This document shows, piece by piece, positions 7,357-11,840 of a stretch of 11,840 bases of DNA. Where the stretch lies: assembly GCA_003541285.1 (NCBI GenBank), contig DPMS01000856.1, forward strand, positions 1 to 11,840, read 5' to 3'. The notes beneath the pieces are model-generated. The model did no database searches. It saw only the letters and a program-made list of their open reading frames with translations, and was not told the origin of the DNA. The stretch comes from Actinomycetota bacterium (GTDB lineage: Bacteria > Actinomycetota > Actinomycetes > Streptosporangiales > Streptosporangiaceae). Every line of letters starts with the position of its first letter. Position 1 is the first letter of the stretch. The position numbers and the translations under genes were made by a program.

Positions 7357-8508
7357 AGACACTCACCATGGTCGGCTACGACGTGCGGCGGGTGTTCCGC
7401 TACCGGGCCAACCTGTTCTTCCTGTTCCTGTTCCCCCTGATCATGATCCTGGTGCTCGGTATCGCCTTCGGCGGGTCGCAGACCCCGAAAGTGGGCGTGG
7501 TGTCGACGCGCCCGGCCGCGCTTGGCACCAGCCTGGTCTCGATACTCGAGCACACCCCGGGCATCAGCGTCCGCCACATCGGCACCCAGAACAGCCTCCT
7601 GACCTCAGTCCAGCGAGGCGACCTGCAAGCCGGGCTGGTCATCCCAGCAGGCTATGACCAGGCGATCCGCAGCGGGCGCGACGTCCACCTGCTATTTTTC
7701 GCCCGCTCCGACCAAAGGCAACCCAGTACGGTGGTCTCCTCCGCCGTGGCCCGCCAAGGGGCGGTCCTGCGAGCGGCCCGGCTGGCCGCGCGGCGGGGCA
7801 TCATGCCCTTCGACATGGCAATCCAGGTAGCCACCCGCACGGCCCGGACCCTGCCCGGCATCGGGGTCCGGACAACGGTCGTAGGCAAGGCCGTCTTCGC
7901 AGGCGTTTCCAGCCGGTTCGACGTTGGCGCCAGCTCAGAGATGGTCCTGTTCGTCTTCCTCATGTCAATGATCGGGTCCGTCTCGCTCATCGAAGCACGC
8001 CGCCTGGGCGTGGTGCGCAGAATCCTCTCCACCCCCACCACCGCGCGAACGGTAGTGCTCGGCCAGGGGATCGGCCGGTTCGCAGTCGCAATGCTGCAAG
8101 GCCTCATCATCATGATCGGGTCAGCACTCCTGTTCGGCGTCCGCTGGGGAAACCCGCTAGCGGCAGGAACACTGCTGACCGCGATCGCCCTGGTCGGCGC
8201 CGGCGCCGGCATGCTCCTGGGCTCAACACTGCGCACCGAACAACAAGCCATCGCAATCGGCCTGCTCCTCGGCCTGGGCCTCGGAGCGCTTGGCGGATGC
8301 ATGGTCCCAATCGAACTGTTCCCACCAGCAATACAAACCGTCGCCCAATTCACCCCCCCAGGCATGGGCGATCAGCGGCCTGTCCGAAGTCATCCGCCAC
8401 AGCGGCAACCTTGGCGACATCCTCCCCCAGCTCGGAGTCCTGCTCGCCTTCGCGGTCGCCCTCACCGGCCTGGCAACCTGGCGCCTGCAACGGATCGCCG
8501 CCCACTGA
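7353..8508 (+). pseudogene. ABC-2 type transporter permease 2, frameshift in a C7 run
   Basis: Second ABC-2 permease with the same architecture: TM1 (about 20-39), an extracytoplasmic domain carrying VGVVSTRPAALG and AGLVIPAGYD, TM2 (about 196-214), coupling segment IEARRLGVVRRILSTPTTART (213-233), then TM3-TM5. At residues 334-336 the gene enters seven consecutive C (8353-8359). As written, the frame continues into a Pro/Arg-rich tail and ends at 8540. Removing one C restores TPQAWAISGLSEVIRH, the family's TPHAWA block, and the last TM helix (LGVLLAFAVALTGLATW), with a stop at 8506-8508 giving 384 aa. The insertion removes the last helix and is the commonest kind of slippage or sequencing artefact. 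Start ATG overlaps the previous stop. With the ATPase damage, the operon looks inactivated unless the indels are errors. Confidence 0.85.
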
Positions 8509-8897
8509 GACAACCCCATCAACCTCCGGCCACACCCTGAATACGCCGACGCACCGGGCAGCAACCCAGCCAACCCAGGCCGGGACGGCGTCTGGGCGCC
8601 CGATCGGGGGCGGGCAATACGACACTGCAGGACTTGATCTGGTGCCCTGGATGCGAACGAGACCGATCCCCTCCAACCGGGCGCGGCCAACCCTGAACAG
8701 AACGCGCCCTTGCTCGCGCTCACCTGCCCCGGTCTGGCGGCTGCTTTGAGGTGCGGCGCGCCTGTCTGGAGATCCCGGGCGCAAGACAGCAACCGGGCCT
8801 GTGGCAAGGAAAACCCGGCCCACGAGGAGCCGGGTGGTATATGCCATCTACTATAACGCGATTGCTGGTTGACAGCTTCCCTGGCTGGCCAGCAGGC
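8509..8897. other. Convergent intergenic region
   Basis: Nearly 390 bp between the exporter operon (plus) and the NYN gene (minus), which converge. No gene recognised. It holds a 10-bp palindrome CCCGATCGGG (8599-8608), a loose inverted pair CTGTCT/AGACAG (8762-8767 and 8784-8789), and the terminator at 8810-8835. I saw no good intrinsic terminator for the plus-strand operon. Confidence 0.5.
8810..8835 (-). terminator. Intrinsic terminator of the NYN gene
   Basis: On the minus strand, a 7-bp stem ACCCGGC/GCCGGGT with a 9-nt loop is followed by a short T-run (TTTT counting the last stem base). It lies about 60 nt after the NYN stop at 8898. On the plus strand it lacks a T-run, so it should act mainly on the minus-strand transcript. 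Confidence 0.6.
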
Positions 8898-9629
8898 TCA
8901 CCACCCCTGGGGGCGCCGGTACTTGCCCACTGGGTCGGGAAGCTGATGGTTCTTCAGATCGGTGGCGGTCAGCCTGGCCCACCAGTGGCGGCCAGCGCCA
9001 GCGGTAGCGACCCCGCGCAGGTCACCGGCCAGATAGTTACGTGAGGGGTTCACAACTCCGACGGGCACATGGAGGCGTGCCTGCTCGGCCGGAAACCGCA
9101 GGTCGCTGTCGTTGGAGATCACCAGCGCTCCATCAACAGCGCCACCGAGCACGTCGATCAGCAGGTGCGCGGCCACGTTGACATCGGAGCCCTTCTCCTC
9201 ACGGTTGGCATAGGACACCATAAAGACCGCCCCGCTGACCGGCCCGCCGTGCCCGTCCTGAACCATCACCGGCCAGGCAGGACCGACGAGGCGGGGCCGC
9301 CCCTGTGGGTCCTTCACCGCCAGCGGCGCCGTCTTCACCCGGGCGACGTATGTGCCGTACTCGATGTGGTCCACGCTGCCAGCCGCCACCAGCGCCTTGA
9401 GGTACACGTCCTGGTCGGCGTGACCCGAAGGGTTCGCGGCGCCATCAATACGCGCCGTGCAGTAGATGACTCGCTCGACTTGCGCGCCCGGCCAGCTGGT
9501 TCGCCTTCCGATCAGGTCGGTGGCCAGACCGCGCAGATCCAGCCAGCGCCATCCCGGAGTCCCCCGGCCGCACAGCCCTCGCGCACCGTAATACAAGTTG
9601 AAGCCATCCACGTACACTCCGATACGCAC
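8898..9629 (-). CDS. NYN-domain (PIN-like) putative ribonuclease
   Basis: 243-residue protein of the NYN/LabA (DUF88) family, metal-dependent RNases with a PIN-like fold. The N-terminal strand gives RIGVYVDGFNLYYG (Asp8, Asn11). Later come EEKGSDVNVAAHLLIDV (Asp149, with Asp159) and ALVISNDSDLRFPAE (Asp174, Asp176), the acidic residues that build the family's active site. The C-terminal HWWARLTATDLKNHQLPDPV block is the usual end of this subfamily. The catalytic set looks complete. The start is GTG 9629 with no ribosome-binding site. A TAGCTT hexamer at 9636-9641 is 6 nt upstream, which would put transcription start on the GTG, so translation is probably leaderless. It is monocistronic with its own terminator. 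RNA target and role (RNA turnover, stress or defence) are unknown. Confidence 0.85.
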   Translation of the reverse strand: MRIGVYVDGFNLYYGARGLCGRGTPGWRWLDLRGLATDLIGRRTSWPGAQVERVIYCTARIDGAANPSGHADQDVYLKALVAAGSVDHIEYGTYVARVKTAPLAVKDPQGRPRLVGPAWPVMVQDGHGGPVSGAVFMVSYANREEKGSDVNVAAHLLIDVLGGAVDGALVISNDSDLRFPAEQARLHVPVGVVNPSRNYLAGDLRGVATAGAGRHWWARLTATDLKNHQLPDPVGKYRRPQGW

Positions 9630-9635
9630 CCGGGC

Positions 9636-9669
9636 AAGCTAGCACTCTTCCGGCGGCAAGTGCTAGCTT
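9636..9669 (-). promoter_or_regulatory. Promoter -10 and inverted-repeat operator of the NYN gene
   Basis: Perfect 11-bp inverted repeat AAGCTAGCACT / AGTGCTAGCTT with a 12-bp spacer (arms 9636-9646 and 9659-9669). On the minus strand the arm nearest the gene contains TAGCTT (9641-9636), a plausible actinobacterial TANNNT -10 box exactly placed for a leaderless GTG start. A protein bound here would block the promoter. The arms resemble the CIRCE element bound by HrcA (AGCACTC...GAGTGCT), but the spacing is one base too long. A perfect TATAAT on the plus strand (9691-9696) shows the region is AT-rich and promoter-like in both directions. Confidence 0.55.
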
Positions 9670-9810
9670 TTCGTCACAAAGACCTAGTAATATAATTGCT
9701 GTGACCATCCCCGCGACAGGCGAGGCCTTGCTCAGCAAGACCGGAGATGCCGCCCGTCGGTGGGCACGGCGGGCGGTCCTGGGGATCACGCATGAGTCGG
9801 GTGGCCGGAT

Positions 9811-9917
9811 CGTGATCTTCCCGGCGGTGCCGGTGTACTGCCGCTGCACCCCCGCCGAGCACCGCCCGGACTTCTCGAACCCGGTGTCATCGGCCACCAG
9901 CACCGCCACCGGATCAC
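9811..9917 (-). pseudogene. IS701-family transposase fragment
   Basis: Minus-strand translation gives DPVAVLVADDTGFEKSG followed by RCSAGVQRQYTGTAGKIT, which is the first DDE-motif region of IS701-type transposases (family pattern V.DDTGF.KKG..S.GV.RQY.GT.GK). Only about 35 codons remain. Upstream, the coding sequence stops at the edge of the tRNA-Val fragment at 9918. Downstream, recognisable similarity ends near 9811. No IS ends or target duplication were identified. It is a remnant of an insertion sequence later cut by recombination or deletion. Confidence 0.75.
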
Positions 9918-9965
9918 TGGTGGGCGCAACTGGGTTCGAACCAGTGACCCCTCGCTTGTAAGGCG
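9918..9965 (-). repeat. att-like tRNA-Val(UAC) 3' fragment, copy 2
   Basis: Identical to the 48 bp at 24-71 and in the same orientation, offset by 9894 bp. On the minus strand it again reads as tRNA nucleotides 29-76, ending in CCA. The bases that would continue the anticodon stem (T28, C27) are absent, so this is also a fragment, not a tRNA gene. On its left it touches the IS701 scrap with no intervening base that I can assign. On its right is 225 bp of non-coding DNA before the toxin gene. Read on the plus strand it encodes GATGFEPVT, a tail often seen in false or extended actinobacterial protein predictions near tRNA genes. The intact tRNA-Val is expected beyond the right end of the window. 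Confidence 0.8.
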
Positions 9966-10068
9966 CGCCCGCCGAGTGGCTGGAAGGTGCCGGGTATCGC
10001 CTGGCGTGGCATCTGCCTGCGGCGATGATGGCTGACAGCGGCTCAGCGTGGCCCGGAACCGGCGACTG

Positions 10069-10096
10069 TTGGCTCTTGGTTTGGCTCTTTGGCTCT
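10069..10096. repeat. Short tandem repeat TTGGCTCT x3
   Basis: TTGGCTCT occurs at 10069-10076, 10081-10088 and 10089-10096, within the 225-bp gap between att copy 2 and the toxin gene. It is small and may reflect slippage. No function is suggested by its position. Confidence 0.5.
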
Positions 10097-10154
10097 GGCT
10101 GCTGGAAGCCCCTGGATGCCCACCCCCATCGGCCCGGGGGCCCACCGCATGTGC

Positions 10155-10196
10155 TTGGCTATAGCAGCAGATGCATATACCATTGGATGCATGGTA
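10155..10196 (+). promoter_or_regulatory. Promoter/operator of the toxin-antitoxin operon
   Basis: A -35-like TTGGCT (10155-10160) and -10-like TATACC (10176-10181, spacer 15, short) lie just before the toxin ATG 10191, which has no Shine-Dalgarno sequence, so the transcript is nearly leaderless. Two signals overlap this promoter. One is a perfect inverted repeat TACCAT-N7-ATGGTA (10178-10196) spanning the start codon. The other is a direct repeat GATGCAT at 10170-10176 and 10186-10192, each containing the palindrome ATGCAT. This fits autorepression by the Xre antitoxin, as is usual for HigBA-type operons. Confidence 0.5.
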
Positions 10197-10556
10197 CGCC
10201 TGTATGAGGTTGAGGTCGAGCCGGAGGTGCGGTCCTGGCTGGCCAGTCTGTCCGACCGTGACTTCGGCCGGGTCGACTTCCTTGTCGGCATGCTCGCCGA
10301 GTTCGCCGAAGATCTCGGCGAGCCCTATACCCGCCACCTGGGCGGGAAGGTCCGGGAGTTGCGGTTCCATCTGTTACGCCAGCAGACCAGGATCACCTAC
10401 TGGCTCGCCCCGGGACGGCGGGTGATCTTGCTGACGGTGTTCCGCAAGACCCGCGATGCCGAGACCGCCGAGGTTGCCCGTGCCCTGCAGGCACAGAAGA
10501 TCTGTGAGGTCGAGCACAGTCCAGCCCATCAGGTATTTGACCGGGAGGTGACCTGA
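10191..10556 (+). CDS. RelE/HigB-like toxin (Gp49 family)
   Basis: 121-residue protein of the phage-derived Gp49-like/HigB branch of the RelE superfamily. These toxins inhibit translation by cleaving mRNA at the ribosome. The core GGKVRELRFHLLRQQTRITYW (51-71), followed by RRVILLTVFRKTRDAETAEVARA (76-98), matches the family's G.lwElR......ri.Y......vi.L.gF.KK(T) pattern. Arg55, Arg58, Arg67, Lys86 and Thr87 are the conserved polar positions. ATG 10191 is chosen because the protein fold begins at VRLYEVEVEPEV; the frame is open upstream to 10089 but codes for nothing recognisable there. The toxin precedes the antitoxin, the typical HigBA order, with a 1-nt gap, so both are made from one mRNA. 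Confidence 0.85.
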   Translation: MVRLYEVEVEPEVRSWLASLSDRDFGRVDFLVGMLAEFAEDLGEPYTRHLGGKVRELRFHLLRQQTRITYWLAPGRRVILLTVFRKTRDAETAEVARALQAQKICEVEHSPAHQVFDREVT

Positions 10557-10557
10557 G

Positions 10558-10854
10558 ATGACCGCAGACCACTCCTCCTATGAGGAACTCGCCGCCCAGC
10601 GACGTGACAGCGACGAGTACCGCCAGGGGTACGCTGAGGCCCGCCGCGCGTTCCTGATCGGCCAGGCCGTCCGCGAGCGCCGCCTGGCCCTGGGCCTGTC
10701 CCAGGCCGAACTGGCCACCCGCGCGGGCATGACCCAGCCCGCCCTGTCCCGGCTGGAAGCAGGCGGAGTCGTGCCGACGATCCCCCTGCTGGAACGGATC
10801 AGCGCAGCCCTCGACGCCGACCTCATCGTGACGATCGCACCCCACGCCGCCTGA
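10558..10854 (+). CDS. HigA-like Xre antitoxin
   Basis: 98-residue DNA-binding antitoxin. The N-terminal helix region (residues 8-36, YEELAAQRRDSDEYRQGYAE) probably binds the toxin. A Cro/C1-type helix-turn-helix follows (SQAELATRAGMTQPALSRLEAGG, 48-70) with the typical VPTIPLLERISAALDADLIVTI end. The start is ATG 10558, one base after the toxin TGA, with GGGAGG at 10543-10548 (9-nt spacing). This good ribosome site, against none for the toxin, would favour antitoxin excess. It should neutralise the RelE-like protein and repress the operon from the dyad overlapping the toxin start. No anomaly seen. Confidence 0.88.
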   Translation: MTADHSSYEELAAQRRDSDEYRQGYAEARRAFLIGQAVRERRLALGLSQAELATRAGMTQPALSRLEAGGVVPTIPLLERISAALDADLIVTIAPHAA

Positions 10855-10947
10855 CCACCATTACCCAGCCCAACGCCGCGCCAGTCGCAGGTTCAGCAGC
10901 TCGATGCGGAACATCCTCAACTGCCGATGTGAGTGTGTTGAGTATGA

Positions 10948-11004
10948 CGCATCCTTATGCGCTATACAGCTGCATATGCGGTGGCTCTGATTTGCATCAT
11001 GATG
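10948..11004. repeat. Cluster of AT-containing palindromes
   Basis: The gap between the antitoxin stop and the next gene contains CGCAT-N4-ATGCG (10948-10961), GCATATGC (10972-10979) and CATCATGATG (10995-11004) within 57 bp. The words resemble the ATGCAT palindromes at the toxin promoter. No gene is supported in 10855-11122; the 60-codon minus-strand frame at 10861-11043 has no features. Confidence 0.35.
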
Positions 11005-11088
11005 TTGGTCACATCGACGGACGTGCGCGGCATGAATCCCCAATGACGGCGACCTGATACGATACCCGATTACCGTAGTGTCCTGAAT

Positions 11089-11109
11089 TGCCCCCGCTTT
11101 AGTGGGGCA
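11089..11109 (-). terminator. Possible terminator hairpin after the DUF7019-like gene
   Basis: TGCCCC/GGGGCA inverted repeat with a 9-nt loop lies 13 nt past the minus-strand stop at 11123. Only AATTC follows on that strand instead of a T-run, so it is a weak intrinsic terminator at best. Position and stem strength support the call. Confidence 0.4.
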
Positions 11110-11122
11110 GAGAGATCAATGC

Positions 11123-11840
11123 TCATTCTGCCAAAGCCACATAAAGTGGCGTTCCTAGAAGCACCTTAATCGGTCCCAGATCCTTCCATTCATGAGTATA
11201 ATCCGACCATTCTCTGCGGGGGACGGCACCGTTTATTAGTCGTTTAGCTACAAATTCCATTGGCTCCCAGGGATTGCGCATTCGACCTGACGCAGCCGCC
11301 ACTGCATCCAGAATAAACCTAGGTTCAATCGACGCTCCCCGTCTAAGAATCTGTCCGGCGTACTTTAGAAGGCGCTCGTCCGCATCGATGTCCGGCTCGG
11401 TTACACTTTCCGATAGCGCTCCCTTGAGAGCATGAAATAGAAAAACTGTATTCGAAGCAGAGTGCGTGTAGCTTCGCCCTGCTTCTCCTATGACATGCTG
11501 CAACGAGCCTCCCATGCCCAAGACTGTCTTTTCGGTGCGCCCGCCGAAATATACGAACTCTGAGGATTCTCCTGATGATTCTACTCCATAGAACCCCCAG
11601 CTAAGCGGCATCGTTTGCGCAAAGAAAAAACCAGGGTTGTCAACACTGCCGATGAGATCTCTCTCCTCAAGATATACTCGTACCATTTCAAGTTTGGAGA
11701 ATAGACTCTCCTGGGGCTGCCTTCCTCCAACTTCAACCTTTATCAATCTAAGATCGATTGTAAGCTTCGCGGCTATCTTGTCACGCAACTTCGTTGGAAT
11801 CTGAGCGTAAAGCTGATCAACTTTAGTTTCGGACACGTAG
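11123..11840 (-). CDS. DUF7019-like protein, 5' end beyond the window
   Basis: The minus-strand frame is open to the window edge. The codon before the apparent GTG at 11836 is TAC, giving Y-VSETKVDQLYAQIP, which matches the family's YLYVSDTKVD start, so the true start is a few codons outside. Visible blocks are ESLFSKLEMVRVYLEE, IGSVDNPGFFFAQTMPLSWGFY, EFVYFGGRTEKTVLGMGGSLQHVIG, EPMEFVAKRLING and the end KVLLGTPLYVALAE. I recognise this as the DUF7019 pattern from memory; its function is unknown. The gene is much less GC-rich than its neighbours and uses codons rare in such genomes (CTA, ATA, GTA, AAA near 11235-11265), which points to recent transfer. No membrane segment or signal peptide is evident. 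It is transcribed toward the antitoxin gene. Confidence 0.65.
   Translation of the reverse strand, partial: YVSETKVDQLYAQIPTKLRDKIAAKLTIDLRLIKVEVGGRQPQESLFSKLEMVRVYLEERDLIGSVDNPGFFFAQTMPLSWGFYGVESSGESSEFVYFGGRTEKTVLGMGGSLQHVIGEAGRSYTHSASNTVFLFHALKGALSESVTEPDIDADERLLKYAGQILRRGASIEPRFILDAVAAASGRMRNPWEPMEFVAKRLINGAVPRREWSDYTHEWKDLGPIKVLLGTPLYVALAE

Noticed and set aside
9069..9695. 208-codon plus-strand frame
   Set aside because: Antisense of the NYN gene; no domain.
9964..10024. Protein-like frame AEWLEGAGYRLAWHLPAA right of att copy 2
   Set aside because: It reads well for about 20 codons, but a stop codon closes it upstream inside the att copy and the sequence downstream becomes low complexity. 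No family was recognised; at most a tiny gene remnant.
10861..11043. 60-codon minus-strand frame
   Set aside because: His/Arg-rich, no ribosome site, no recognisable motif.
1..11840. CRISPR array, rRNA or replication origin
   Set aside because: No regularly spaced repeats of suitable length, no rRNA-like sequence, and no DnaA-box or Rep-like gene were seen on either strand.

Overview
The window looks like an accessory island of a high-GC Gram-positive actinobacterium. The evidence is strongly GC-biased codons (for example, I count 45/60 G+C at 7021-7080), GTG starts, leaderless-looking promoters, an F420-type deazaflavin reductase, and gene families typical of Streptomyces/Streptosporangiales-like genomes. 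The last ~0.8 kb is visibly less GC-rich (25/60 at 11401-11460) and was probably acquired separately.

Layout. (1) 24-71 and 9918-9965 carry the same 48-bp sequence in direct orientation. It corresponds to nucleotides 29-76 of a minus-strand tRNA-Val(UAC), from the anticodon stem to the CCA end. Neither copy has the 5' half of the tRNA, so they are best read as attachment-site remnants bounding a 9.9-kb segment. No integrase is visible. (2) Minus strand, 748-4859: an orphan NarL-type sensor histidine kinase, a deazaflavin (F420)-dependent nitroreductase-family protein, and a translationally coupled pair of a divergent CPBP-like membrane protein and a small 2TM protein. Long apparently non-coding stretches lie between them. 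(3) Plus strand, 5216-8508: an ABC-2 type exporter operon of one ATPase and two permeases. The ATPase has a Walker A Gly-to-Arg change and two frameshifts, and the second permease has a frameshift in a C7 run. The middle permease is intact. (4) Minus strand, 8898-9629: a NYN-domain (PIN-like) ribonuclease candidate with a leaderless-style promoter overlapped by a strong inverted repeat, and a terminator behind it. (5) 9811-9917: a 107-bp scrap of an IS701-type transposase that stops exactly at the second att copy. (6) Plus strand, 10191-10854: a RelE/HigB-like toxin and HigA-like Xre antitoxin operon. (7) Minus strand, 11123-end: a DUF7019-like gene whose 5' end lies outside the window.

How it fits together: the segment between the att copies reads as a genomic island with membrane, signalling and export cargo, partly decaying, next to a second accessory block (toxin-antitoxin and the low-GC gene). 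I see no CRISPR array, rRNA, complete tRNA, integrase or replication gene. The strongest unusual signals are the paired tRNA-Val att remnants without a recombinase, the multiply damaged exporter ATPase, and the IS scrap fused to the att copy. I do not see a convincing wholly new system. The coupled CPBP-like/2TM pair and the NYN gene with its operator are the best candidates for uncharacterised biology.
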